A stretch of 27,400 bases of DNA from Eimeria necatrix. Its lineage: Eukaryota; Apicomplexa; Conoidasida; Eucoccidiorida; Eimeriidae. The notes beneath the pieces are model-generated. The model did no database searches, had not been told where the DNA came from, and saw only the letters and a list, made by a program, of their open reading frames with translations. Where the stretch lies: contig NW_013654374.1 in the NCBI RefSeq assembly GCF_000499385.1, positions 1-27,400 of the forward strand, read 5' to 3'. The translations under genes were made by a program, and so were the position numbers. Every line of letters begins with the position of its first letter. Position 1 is the stretch's first letter. Positions 1 to 13,695 of the stretch are shown here, in pieces.

Positions 1-3000
1 GCTGTCTCCCTCCAGTCTTGCGACCCCTCGTAGGTCGCTGGCTAGCTATCCTCTCTAGAGCACTAACCAGCCCCATTGTAGTGTCTGTGCACTACACCAG
101 AGGTCAAGGACGCATGTGGGTCACGATTGTCACGGCGTCGAACCTACAAACTCACATCGATAACGAGAATTTGTGTGCATAGGCATGTGCTTATACGAAG
201 CCCGTACACTCAAAAAATTCAAATCTTTGCCGAAGGATAAGGTCAAGTGTTTTTCGGAGATCGCCGTTCATCTGTGCATTTACCCAGTAGCCAAAAGCAC
301 TGGCTTCTGAGATCCGACATGTGCTGAAGCCTGTTGCCTTCAATTCTCTGTTCAGAAATTGCCCTTTGGCCTCGTGCTTTCGTTAACTTGTTCTGCAAAT
401 TTCCCGTCAAACAGGAAATTTACTTTTCAGGTGCGCTTGAGCAATCGATTGTTTGTTTGAGAATACGGTTTGCGTTTTCCTCTTCCGGAAACTCTCATGA
501 ATAGTGTAAACTCTCTGCATGCCGCACGCTGCAGCAAAAATTATTATTATTACCAAAAGACCTTGGGCGGTGCCCGGGAAATCTCAGAGAGTGGAATGAA
601 GAGCCTCACCCAACTTTAGCACGCAGCGGCAACACATTGTTCTGTGAGATTTATTTGACAACATTCTTGGTAATGCCTTAGTAGCATGATGCCTAGGGAT
701 TTTTTTTTGCGCGTGTTGCAGTGAGCTCTGCCTTTTCACTGTTTTTGTCGTTCCAGCATGATAGAAACTCTGCTTAGCAAGACATGTTGTGTCAGTAATG
801 TTCGCGCGATTATTCCTTGTCAATTCAAATCCTCTCGTCCAGCACTTTCGCCGGCCTCCTAACGGGAGCAAATAACATAATCACAGAAGGAGAAAAGGAA
901 ATCAAGCTGCACACAACAATAGTACAGCAAAATAAACAAGCCATCTGCGAAATTGCTGAGAAACCCGGGGGACTTTCTATAAGCCTGAGCAAAGCCCGTA
1001 ATGAACCTTTGCCAGAAAACACTGCTGTTCTTTAACGTGAGGAAAACGTGCGAGGATTGTGCCCATATACTCGGACAGAAGGCTTCTACTTGCGTTTTCC
1101 AGTCTGAATTGTTCCGCGCACACTGCATTGTTCAATTTGACTAGCTGCCGTAAAATATATGGTGAAGTGTCGAGTTTTTCATCCCTCATTGTATTTCCGT
1201 GGGAAGCTGTAGACCGAATGATGGGAAAGACTTCCTGGGAGTTTACAGGCTAAAAGGCCAATTTAAGCAAAACCACGTCAGCGGAAGCGTAATGTTATTT
1301 GCCAGACCGAAACATTCCGCAATTGCCCGCAGCCGCGTGTTCAGCTCTTCCCTATTTCTTTAGAATGCTCAGTGGTACAGAAAAACGCTTTTTTAGAAGG
1401 GCCTTGTGTACTATGGTAAGAATCGATTACATGGAACAGGGGCGCCGTTAGTCTGCTACGACTCGAACGTCTCCAAAAGCAAACGGAACGCGAAATACAA
1501 ATCATCAACCACGTATAATTTTTGGGAAGTGGCACTTCCTGACGTTAAAGCCTCTGACAGAAGTAGGCCAATCTCATCCTCCGAGATGCACAACTGTCGT
1601 TGAAACGTCTGCTGCCACAGGGGAAGCAAGCGTGAATCAGTACTGGCCAAGGGAAAGGCATGACAGCCGCAAGAAGCTCATTGTATACCGTTCATATCAG
1701 GCAACACATTTCATGCATGGAACGTTGTAGCACTGCTTTCAAAGTTTCCACTCATCAGGTTCACACCTACAGCGAAAAGGTAGCATAGCCTGGCTACAAA
1801 ACACCTTAAGAAGAAAGATTTCGGGAAAATGTTCTCTGTAGTATAGTTAATAAATTCAGCCTATCCTTATATTGCCATTTGGTACGCAGTCTACGCCGCT
1901 CCCCACCCACTCAGACAAAGGCGCATGCAGCGCTTTGCAGCTCTTCAACTGCGAGTAGAGATGAACTAAATGTTCTAATGCCCTCGGCAATTAATCCGTT
2001 GCGAATATCTGGAGACAGACATTTTTGCGCACCCGGCGAAAGCATTTTCAAGCCTTTCCCTGACGAATTTAGCGAAATGAACGAATCCGAAAGTTTCCAG
2101 TGTAAAACACGAGTGGGAATTCAGGAATTGGTTTTTTGTTGTGCGAAGGGAGTGCTAGTGTTGCAAAATCGGCAGAACGAATGGCTTCTCATATGCCGAC
2201 AAACATTTTACTCTGAAGAACCAAGCAAATTAACTCTGTCGCTCTGACCATACATCAGAACCGCTGGTTCTTGGAGTCAGCTGAAGTTCTTATTCGCGCG
2301 ACCCCAAAGCAGATCACGCGATGCGACGAAGTAACGACAGTGGAATCTGGATCAACCTAATCTCTGTTTTGTTGCGACTCAGCATTTCCTGTACAGTGGC
2401 AAGAGCTTATAGAGCTTATTCTGATAACCACGTAGGGCAAAAGGGCGGCAGGGAAGCAAGCGTGGAAATAAAGCCCAACAGCTGACCATCAGTCAAGCTC
2501 CTCCCCAGGTGTAGTACGTCACATGCAAACTGATTCTACCATCAAAACAAAATTTAAATATATAGAATTGTAGGCTGTACCCGCAGGCATGTTGGCTTTG
2601 AACTGTACATGTGTTTATGCAACCAATAGGGAATTGCAGAGCAGGACGGACGATCACAAGGATCATCGGTTCTGCTCTGCCATTCCCCATGAGCTACATA
2701 ACTCACACGTGTTCGCAATTAACGAAACACTTGCGTTCCTTTCCAGCGGCCACTTCAGACTTCGCCTTAAGCAGTCGTTCGAAGGCCCACCTGTATTCGT
2801 AACAATCCTTGATTCCCAGGAAGAAACTGTATTGGCAAAAATCTTTTTGTCTCGGCACTACCTTCGGAGAGGACCAGCTCTAATGGTGTAGCGTAGTCTT
2901 CATCTAGCACTTATTTCCCCCGCTTTCTAGATATCTCGTGAAAGAGTACACTCGCAGGAACATCAAGCGATATGTCTCAGGACACAACCAGAGTATTTAA

Positions 3001-6000
3001 CCAAACTAGTGCCAAAAAGCTGAATGGTGAGTGTCTGTAAATTCTCGATGACGGCTCACGCGCCGCCAATCTGCAAGATTGCTGCAACCCTGTTTAATCC
3101 AGACTATGTAGTGTTTCTTCGCCGGAGCACTTCCGCTTTGCGGACAAGCAACGGTGCAACAGTTAGAGCGCTTCCACGCTACTCTTCGCAACACGCTAGC
3201 AATATTACCAGGCCCCACAGTTATTTTAGGGGAAGCCTAATATCAAGCACAAGGCGGAAAACGAAGGTGCGTATATCAACGAGCTTCCACAGGGTGTAAC
3301 AGACTGATCCCCGCGACGATGCTCAAGCCATTTTGTGGGTTAGCGGTTCTGCAAAACTGCGCAACGGCGGGAAAATTCACCACGAATTGTTTTCAGGACA
3401 CTATAGTGATCTAGGGTCTCGGGAAGTCGCACGACGAGTAGAGCTGAGCGGTGTAGAGTTGAGAATGCCGTCATTTCCCCTTGAAATTTGAGTGTAAGCA
3501 TTGCAGCTAAGTAAATGGCATGTAGATGCGCTTCGTGACCTTTCGCCTTCCCTAGACAAAACAAAGAAACATTCATTAGGCGGACAAAGCTGTGAAACCA
3601 GCCAGCGGCATTCCAGAAAGATCGTTACTGCGGTCAGTTTATACGGAAAATCGTGAATAGGGTTGCCGAATGGAAACGGTACGCTGCTTAATGTATGAGG
3701 GGCACTGCTTTCTCTCTACCCGCGTAGCAGCGTTTATAAGTGCACGAAACGCAACTTTTCCGCAGGTACGTTAATAGATAAGATTTAAACTGTTACTTGG
3801 GTCAGTAGGTGGGCATTCCAGCGAACTGCACGCGACGGCGTTCACGAAGATCTGCTTTACAGCGCTTTTGAGAAATACTACAAGCGACGGACACCATTCG
3901 TTCACACAATGCTAATGCCATATGACACATATTAATATCAGTGCTGTGGAGCAACCTACGCCGTGTAGATTTCAGCAGCTATTTAACAATGCACTCCTAA
4001 GGCGCAGACACCATACTGCTATTTACAGAATAGGACTTCTTCGGAAGGAAGGAAGCGCAGAATGTATGCTGCCTATGGGAGAATTCCAAAAGGAGGAGTG
4101 AAAGCTGAGTAAGCAGCTTGACAGACATGATGTCACGATAACGAAACCTTGTTTATCTCCTTCAGAAGGTTCTGCTCTACGCCTTTGTTATGACTTGCAC
4201 TGCACAAGGAAAATGTTGCGCCGTGGAAAACTATAGTGGCACATGTGCTCCAGACAAGCGAGCCGAGACTTCAATTAACAGGGGATAACTGAGTTAGGAA
4301 TTCACTGCTGCTTTGTACGAGAGCATTTTATGGGTTGCCCATATTTAGGGCACTCTGAGTTTTGGATTGTATATGAGTGTTTAACTAAGTGCATTTAGAG
4401 GTACGCCTCTGCAGAACGCATGGTGAAAGGCCTCTTTAAAGTGGGGGCATCATTCTGATATACCATGTGTAGTAGACAGTATTGCTGTGGGGAGTGTTCA
4501 GGGATTGGCGCGAAACTTTGCCTGCGTCCAGGGAAGCGTCCATGATTAAGCGCTACTGCGTAAAATGGACGTGCGCGTATGGGAACATTTGAGAAATCTC
4601 TGGAAATTCAATTCGGGAGTGAGCCGTTCATTCCGCTGTTTATGCAAAGCAGGCTCATAATAACATTGCTGGCAGCAGCTGCCAGCCACAGGTTTCCAGA
4701 GACGCAGAGATGAAACAGGAAGGCACGCAGAGCACCTACTATGTTGAAGCAATTGATGACAGGGATTTTTATCCTTTCGTGCAGGAATAGGTCGCACACA
4801 CTTACAAATATTCGATGCACCGTTTTCTTTGTAAAGAAATCGCGGATCCGCCCTAAGAAAACAAATGCAAAAGGCAAGTTCCACCTACAGGCGTGAGCGT
4901 TTCAGTTAATGGATGCATTCGGAAGCAATATGAGATGGACCCTAGTTCGAGTGGCTTACGCCCAGGCGAGCCCCTAAGAAAGTACCATCGGTGTCGGCAT
5001 CGATACTGATTCGCCTGTGGCACCAGCAACAATAAGGAGATGCTTAAGGGAGAATTCTGTTTATTTGTGCTTTTCTGCAGCTTTTTTTAAACAGTAGCAA
5101 TTTCCTGGGGTGCGCGAAGCATCCCAGAATGTAGCAGCGACACCACCAACCAGAAATTAGAATCCACGTGCACACTGACAGCTAGCAACGAACAAGGACG
5201 AGGCCTTCCTAACTGAGGTTTCCTTTGTTATGCCTTCCCAATCTAGTTCTTATTGCTGAGACCCGTTGTAGCGGCACAGCATTCTAGTGCACGCACTACA
5301 GTGAACGCCTCGCGCAGGCTATTTTCATCAGTGTTTAATTACAAGCAGATAGGTTGAGTAGAACACAAAAGCTTTTGCTGCACCTGATTTGCCTGGATGA
5401 CTTCGGAGTGGCCCCAAAAGTAAGAAAGCGCTTTTTACTGATATCGGGCTTCTATGCTAGGGTAGGGCGATTCGTGCAGTCCGTTGAATAGCCGCAACGT
5501 AAATGCCTACGCCATATATCACCTCCATAGTGAACGTGTCATCCCGTATTCTATTGGGGGATGAGCAGCCTGCTGCATTTCCTTCATCACCATTAGGACG
5601 CTTTGGTATTTTTGAATGATGCTCCACGAGCTTAACTTTCCTACGTTATCGGATCTCTGCATTTCGGCGTTTCAAATCAATAATATTTGCACGGTTACAA
5701 ATCAGCAGCCCTCCTGAGAGAGTAGGGAGACAAAGGACAAGATGGCGTAGACACAGTCTGCGAGTGGTGCAACACCAGATAGACTGTCCACCTATGATAC
5801 TTTGATCGATAGACATTTTGCAAGGCATTACCTAAACGCAGTTTTGCTGGCAAAAAGGTTCCTAGAAACTTTTTGGGGGCACATCATAGCCCCTGCGCGC
5901 CTTACTCAGCTTTTCCTTTCAGCACAGACGAACGAGAAATTCAGAGAAGATATCTGCAAACGCTGTTGCGCACTGTTATGCAGACAAGCACTGCTTGCCC

Positions 6001-9000
6001 CGTCCTCACCACGCCATTAATGCTGGAGACTAAGAGCATGGGACTACCGTCAAACAATCTGCTTTTCTGTCAAACTATAAGTCTGCGTGGAGTTTTACTT
6101 AATTTTCCAGAACGCCATTCATATTCCTGCAAGTTTTGCATCCGGCAGATGCTTAATTTAATGAGGCCCTACCGAATAACTATTTGTCGCCTCCAAGCGA
6201 GCTGGGGCGCTGTTGTTGCAGCGATAGAAAACACGATCAAAACAGCTGTCCCACATACAGCGGCTAGCGTAGAAGTACTAGTTTTTTAAGCAACCTTGAT
6301 CAGTTGCCGCACTGGAATCAACCTACCCGAGATGGAGCGTTCTATTAACACGCCTGCTAGCGTCCAGTGGCCAAGAGCTAAATTTCGTCGCCCGAACAAA
6401 TGACGGATGATTTGCCTCAGGCTCGTGCTCCTTGGCAAAATCGAGCAGAGCTGATAAAGTTCATTGCGTTTTATTCTAGAGAATAACGCCACTGTAGCGT
6501 ATACGATGCGCCGCTGCGACTAAAGCCATGGTGGGCCAGCGTGACTTGAGAGAGCGCGCCTTGTTTTATTTCTTCGTCCAATATGTCAAGAAGCCCTCAG
6601 TCCTTTTAGATCTACTGTAAGCTCTAAGCGCGCTATTCGGTACAAATTTCTTTTCCTTTGTTTGCTTTCAGTTACTTGCCTCCTTGTATTTGTGATATGC
6701 AAGGCTCCGGGCCGCCTCTTCACCACTATGCACAGAGAGTGTGCTCCCTCTCTGTCAGTATCTTCATCGGATGCGATGAAGTGTGGCGCTGACGCGTTGC
6801 TGTTGGCTGTAGTCCCGAAGTGGCTTGGCGCCCATTGAGCTGTTCTCCAGCTTGCGCTTGCAGCAGGCTTGTTATATCTCTCAGGCTGGGAGTCGAATGC
6901 AATCTGTGGTAGAAATACTGTGTACCGCTTGGTAGCGGAAAGCTCAGTGATAACAGTTCATTCGCGTGCGAAAAATTTACTCCACACCTTGGTGAAAATG
7001 TATCTAGTATGCTGAGGATGCCGCCTACGGTACTGCGTAAGACATTGCCACCCTCCTCAATATTCGGCTAGCTGGTGAAATATTCCAACTGCAGCTAATG
7101 AAGTAACCCGTCCATGCCTCAAAGAAGGGGCACCTGCTGCTGAGCAGTGGATTTTCCGTAGGCGTGCATGCCTCTCTGATTGTTTTCCGGGTGAACGCTC
7201 TGGCACGTCCTCGTAATTTCGGCCACAATAACATCCTGAAGGCATGCGGATCTTCCTTGCTCATCTATCGAATTAAATCCGAATTTCAATTATAGTGCTT
7301 CATGCGGCGCACCTCGGCAAGCTGCTTACAACGTCGACAAAGCCCTTACGCAGCCCCAGGAGCAGTTGCTGCCACGGTCCTTTGCTGCAGTGTGGATGTC
7401 TCCGTGTCGCGAAGCCGTTGGCGTCTATACGTAGGCTGCAAAAAGCGTTTGCAGTTGTGTAGGTGAAAAAATAATCATGCAGCTTCCAGGAGCCTGGGTC
7501 TCTGCAGCTGCAAGAGAGGCCGCTGCAGCTTATCGCACACTAGCTGGAGTGTGGTAGGGCATTCTCAAATGGCTACCTCTTAATCTCTTAACATGGTTTT
7601 AATTTCATGTTGGCGAATGATGAGTCCCGAATCACCCTGGAAAGTACCTGTGCTGTGCGTCCTTCACAAATTTGATTGGCCTGGTTGCCGCCACCTGAAG
7701 CCCCTAAACCACTGTCATGGTGTCGCTGTAGACCTGATGGTCTGTCTTTTAAAACACTTGCAGTTTTGGTACATCTTAAAGTCCAATATTGACTCATGAC
7801 CTCTTCAGATAGTTGAAAGTGTGTATCAACGTCGTTGCCATCTGTGGTGCGCCATCATACAACTCTCCCCAAAACGGAAAGTACGTACATTACTAAAGCA
7901 GATATTCCCAAAGCTTGTTGGGGTCCGAATTGCCCGACCTTGTATTCACAGCGTACCATTAGAATCCACGTTGCTGCGTTCTGCGCATCCTTATGCGCAG
8001 GAAAAACGTTATTCAGTGATAGCTTTGAACATACTACTCTACAAAACGATAAATGAAAACTTCGTGGATAGTCAATAGTGTGTGTCCCACGAGGAAACTG
8101 GACGTACTAATCAGCCCGTAGTATGGAACATTAAAAAATGCTATTTGTCAGAAGCGCTGTTTTGTTTACTGGCAAGCGTTGTAGCTGCGGTAAGCGACAA
8201 AGATTTCGTAAACCACTCAAGTGCCCCACGTTCAATAAATCCCTTTTCTTGGCTTTCGCGCCTTGCTCTCCTAGCGAGTAAATCCTAGTCCGTGTGGGCA
8301 TTAAGGCGATAGTTTCATTCATCGCATCTCTTGGGAGTAAATGTGGGTAAAGGATCATATACACTCACTGATTGGCACCTATAATGCGCATATCTCGCAG
8401 CTGGTGAAGATTGCAGCACGTACCGATGTGGCGAGTGTTTAGAGACCTATGGCGTACTACTCTATATCTCATAACCATCGCGAGGGTCGCGCGGATCATC
8501 GGGTTTTCGCAGTATTTCGTCATACTTATCACAGGGCGTCGCCAATAAAAGCCTTTTCATGAATTAATATCGGTGAAGTGATGGGTCTTATTGTCTGGCT
8601 GTATTTCAGGCCTTTTCAGACGCTGCATCGCCACGATGACACGTCTCACATTGTCACGTCTCGTATCCTCTGCCCGGCGCTCTGCTTAGCGTAGATCGAC
8701 GCTCCAGTACTGTGACAGCATTATTCGAGCTTCTGTTCTTGTCAGCTAATTATCGTTGTTCCCTGCTTCACTACTGCCTCCACGTGTTTCACAACAATTT
8801 GCCTGGTGACGAGTACCCGTGCTACCCAGTCACATACGTCACAAGCGCTTTGCTTACTTTTGCTCGTTGGTTTTTTCTGTGGCTCACAGGTATATCGCCA
8901 ATTGCGCTGGGGAATGTAGAAACGTGCTGCCTAAGTACCGCTACCTGTTGGGTCTTGATTGCCCAAGCCACCACTTCGTTTCAGACATACTTTGTGCTAT

Positions 9001-12000
9001 CTAGAATGCAATGCTGGAAATATGCCACCATATTCTTCTGCCGACTGTCTAATCTGCCCTCAGCAACTGGAAGAGCTTCCTCACCAGAGAGCGAAGTTAC
9101 ATTCGCCCGTGGGGGAGAAGCGCTTCAACTGCAACAAATGGACACGAGCAATCCCTAGGACAACTTTGTCCTTAAGGTCAGCATTTCTTTCTTGCTGTGC
9201 TGTCTCTGGAGATATGTAACCAACTGAATCCCCACCACTGAGCTTTTATTGCGTTGATCCGCTAGAGGGCTCACAGTGGGGCCATCATCAGTGTCAAAAT
9301 CGAACGCCCGCCATTTATTGAGCACTAGCCAAGCTTCGAAAGCAAACATCCCAACCTATATCTGGCTGATTTCCACAGTTGTAGATTTACAATGAGGTCG
9401 CAGCGGCTCAATTTAATATTCTGTTCTGCATGCTGCGGCTCCCGCTGTCGCACTTTCGGCGAAACTGAAATACCGGAGCAGCGCATTTCAGCGCAGACGG
9501 GCCGTATCTGCTGCGCCTCTCTTGGTAGTGGCTTACATCTCTTTTTCCAATATATGGTGGCAGTTCTTCGCTCTAGGCATTATTTACGGGAAGGATAGCA
9601 CATTTCCTTGAACCCGCTACAGTTAGATTATGCCTTCAACGGTAGTACATCAGATTCATTCCAGTAGCGTGCTCTGCAAATTGTCGCCGGAGAAACAGAA
9701 GAGAGATTTCGACCGCACGATATCGTGGTTCTACCCTTCAATGATGGTGATAGGTCATTTAATGCCAGTGTGCTGTGATAGGTGCGCTTGAATAGTCCTT
9801 ACATGCTGGAGTTTGCTGTTTTGTTTGTTGCAGAAGAAAGAAAGATTTCACGAATATTCATTTGCAGTCGTCTGGCACCCTGCATGAATGTAGACCGATT
9901 CTTTGCATTTGGGTCTAGGTGCTTGCAGCTTTGCAGTTCAAAAAGTGGGAATGGTTATGATGTTTCATGAACTTAAAGGAACTAATATGATATTGTGGCT
10001 GGGATATCTAACGCGTAGTGGTGTGATTATTGTTGTGTACTAGACTTCCAAATGCACTGGTGCTGAGGTGGTGAATCATTAATGTTAAGAGTGCTTTTAC
10101 GCACTGTCACGCTGCTCCTGTCACAGCGTCCCCCGCTATTGCCCGCCTTTTCCTGGCATTGTGAATACGCGCTTGCTTAATCGTCCTCAGTTAAAGATTC
10201 GTTAGGTTTCGCGTCCATGTACATGTGCGCTCGTACAGGATGAATAGAAAAACCACTTAGTAACGAAGTCCTAGTCGGCAAAACCCGACGAATTCCAGCA
10301 TTGAATGCGTCGCGCATCGCGAGTATACAAAAAATGGAGAAAATTAGCTCAGCAGATTCTATCTACAGACTACTGTGCCTCTAGAACGCGCGACAGAGTG
10401 TGCCATTCGGACGTGATATCAATGCCTCGGGTCACTTCATGGGTCGCTGTGTCCTCTGACTATGATTCGCACGGTGCACACCGCTGGTGACTTTGCTTTC
10501 AGTCGGGCCACTTTATGTTAGCACTTGTATACATCTTTTTGGAGAGGGAATTTGCCTTGGTCACGCTGCGAATATTCTGGCGTTGCGAAAATGTCCGCTT
10601 TGCAGCTACGTGAGGTGCACCAACGTCTGCGGGCTTAACGCATTCTTGCGAACTTTCATTTTCATTTGTTTAGTCACTTGAAGCAGACAGAATAAGGTAC
10701 AAACACATAGTGCACGGAGAGAGATCGGGAAACTTGCGTGGATCCTTACACGACCATGCTGGCCTTGCCTTATGCACGCTTGCACTGAGTAAATGCGGCA
10801 CTGGAGTACCCCTATTTTTGCTGGGTATAGAGCGATCAGTTGCATCTCTCATGTTCGCATAGTAAACATGCGCTTTAACGCCTCTATGCTAAATGGCGCT
10901 CTAGTTTTTTTAGCGCGGGTGATGGAACAAGGAAGGCCTGTGGCTGCCTTTCAAATCCGGCTCGTGATTCTGCGCAAAGATAAAACAAAAGATCATTTTC
11001 GAGAAAACAATAAGGGTAAAAAAGTGCAGACTTCGAACGTTTTAGGTGCAACTTTAGGCTTAATCTTTTGAGTGTCTGCCGAGTTTATATTTTCGGTCCG
11101 TTGCATTTAGACATGATTGGCGATATACATAAAAGGAAGGCACCTGATGCTTGAACTGTGGTATGACGCCTACAAGCATTTGGGCTTCTCTCTGCAGTGC
11201 TCCCAACGCGTCGTAACCGGCACTACGTAGAGGCAAAAGAATAACGTGTAAACGTTTCGGAGACCTAAGAGCTGACTGGATGCGTAGATATATGACTAAC
11301 GCGTCCCAAATCATGCAAATGCACCACCAAGCACTTACAGCCTCATGTTTTATCATTGTATATAAGCCATGACAGACCACTGTATATGAAAAAGGCACGT
11401 TTGATGTTGAGTTATTTGGTGTGTTCTACGCCAATACACTAGGATTGACTGTGCCGCTCGTCAAGCTGGTAGATTGTATTGTTTTGCAGGAGGAGATACG
11501 TCGCATGAGCTTCTCTTCATCTTCGGGCCTTTGTAACGGAGCTCTACTGGCAGCGATTTTGATAAGCTGCCTTTCAGCCTACACTCCAGGATAGAATTTC
11601 CTGGGATGATAGCGCACTCAATGCCAAGCAGAGTTTTGTTTGCTTTCGGAACAAAAGGCATAGACTGTCCTGTGCTAATGATGCTTGCTGGAGAAACTAC
11701 AACAGATTTTGCCGCGAGTTAACTCGCGCTTTTGTTGAATGGCGCACCGCACTACAAAAGCTTGATATCCAGGTAGCATATTCACCATTGATGACGCAGT
11801 GATTTTGAAAGTTTCCTTTTGCTGCTGATACGGTGTGCTATATACTTTCAGACCCTACTGAGACTTGCTGAATGCCGTAGTGCAGGGCTCGTGAGCTGCC
11901 TGGTCCTGAACGTTAGCCCTACAGGAAGACCGCATAGATTTATGCTGAAATAGGCCACTAACGAGTCTCTATACTGCCGAAACTGTTTTCGTCTGTTTTG

Positions 12001-13497
12001 CTAATAAACAACTTTCCTGCAGCTTATATGATCAAATATATGTGAGCTTCAACCATCAGAGTTTCACACCGTAGCGCGTGATGTCAATAAATGTGAGACC
12101 AGCAAGTGTCTTGCGCTCCTCCAAAAAGCCTCACTTTCACGCGCTTCTACCATCTGACTTTCACCCAATTATCCTGTAGTGTTTATTTGCACAGGAATGA
12201 AAAACATCTTGCATTCATGCAAATGACCAGGCACAACCCCCCCAATTCAGCAGGCTGTCGCGCAGCATTTACAGCTTAGGTATGCGAAGAACCCCATGAC
12301 ACCAGTAAGGAAAAAATCAACTTCTTCCTGATTATGGTGTGTTCGTCACAAATGGCAACCATAGATTGTGACTGCTTTGCATGAAAAAATTAATTGGGCA
12401 CACTGTGCAGAATGCAAATGTCATTACATGCATTTGACCAGTACATGTTGTCAGGTATCATATTAGTTTATCACAGGACGTACGAGCTTCTATAAGAAGA
12501 AAAGAATGCACAAATGTAATCAGTCCCTTCTTTGCATCTCATAGAATCTGTAGCACCAAGATATTTCATACACCTAACTGCTTCACAGTATACATACAGT
12601 AGATTTGAAACGTTTTCTGGGTCAATGCCGCTTTCGACATTTCAGACTGTAGGTTCGGAATATCATGCGAAATAGAGTCCCTTCATACAGCAGACACCGG
12701 AACAAGAGCAAGTCCTGCAATCATTTCTTCATCGTAGTCAGATATCAAAGCGACTTTTCGGTACATAGTAAACCTTCAAGGTGCCTTGTCACGCCAACTA
12801 CTATGCTTTAAAAGGGAATCTATTCTAAAGCCACTCGGCGTAAAAGGCGTTATCCAGTCATACTGGCAGATCTTTCTGCTTCGTACTCACACAAATTTAG
12901 TTTGTTAGCGGACACTCAGAAACGCATTTCTAACGTGACTTGGATTCAGCGATGAAGACATACGTTTACAGACGCGAAATCGGCTAGCTAGTCCCAGTGT
13001 GCTGTTTCTTGAAGCAATGCTAGGGAAATGATGGATTTCCACAGTGTATCTGTAGAAAGTCGCATCATTGCAGCAACATGTAGACACCTAGTACAGAAAA
13101 GTGAAGTTTTTAGTGTTCCGAAATCGCCGCTGTCTGCAAATAATCCACGTATCACTATAATAGTCGAGCTCCTGGTCATGAGAAGAACGGGGCTGCCCGC
13201 TAGATGCTGCAACTGACAAGGGTAACCGAAGGTCAAATGCATCCTGCATGCACACTGGACCATGCCAACGGTATGTGCATTCTCTGAGTAGTTCACTACA
13301 TATCTAGGAGGCTCATTTTCTGCTTTAAAGTTGCGTTAATATGCTTGTATGGAATACTGCACACTTATCTGGGATATCGGGGAAAGAGCACAGGAGTGTA
13401 AGGGCGTATCTTTAGACCCCCTTAGTCTGGGGCACTCCACGGCTCGTGCAAAACCGTGGGAGATCGGTGCTCATTATAGCCCAGGCTTGTGAAAATT
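1..13497. other. Repeat-poor region with no gene I can name
   Basis: This stretch has balanced base composition and no CAG/CTG or TTTAGGG repeats. Its open frames (up to 148 codons at 8712-9158 and 138 at 5873-6289) are about what chance gives at this composition, and several places read equally well in two frames or on both strands. Genes here would be split into short exons, as DNALI1 is just downstream, so genes may well be hidden. The most protein-like candidates are on the minus strand: 1252-1040 opening after a TTTTAG acceptor, 1643-1480 with an EF-hand-like spacing, and 11640-11118. None was matched to a family. I saw no tRNA, rRNA or mobile element. Confidence 0.6.
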
Positions 13498-13695
13498 TGA
13501 CATTTTCTAAGAATTAAAAATGATTCTAGAAGGCCCTCCTGCGCCAACGCTGGTAGGTTTCCGTCTCTCCACACTGTAGAAAGAAACGAAGATTCCTTTC
13601 CACCCGCTGACAGAAGAACCACTAGTATGGGGCAGTCGTCAAGCATTGGAGCAGGAGGGTCTTCTAGAGTCACTTTCAATTCCCAGAAAATGCCA
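13498..13695. repeat. 54-bp imperfect inverted repeat flanking the DNALI1 start
   Basis: The left arm is 13498-13551 (read on the minus strand) and the right arm is 13642-13695 (read on the plus strand). Both are 54 bases and align without gaps. They share GCAGGAGGG and AGAAAATG and differ at about ten positions, nearly all transitions. The 90-base spacer is unrelated sequence. The right arm overlaps the proposed first coding exon of DNALI1. It could be a decayed inverted duplication or a small hairpin element. I see no transposase and no clear target-site duplication. Confidence 0.75.

Noticed and set aside
4608..4877. Hydrophobic HEAT-like minus-strand frame
   Set aside because: A plus-strand frame over 4623-4789 looks equally protein-like, so neither can be preferred without RNA evidence.
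5873..6289. 138-codon plus-strand frame following a good TTTCCTTTCAG acceptor
   Set aside because: The peptide looks protein-like, but a second frame over the same bases looks equally so, and no family matches.
8712..9158. Longest frame in the repeat-poor part (148 codons, plus strand)
   Set aside because: One frame of this size is expected by chance at this composition; overlapping frames are also open and no family is recognised.
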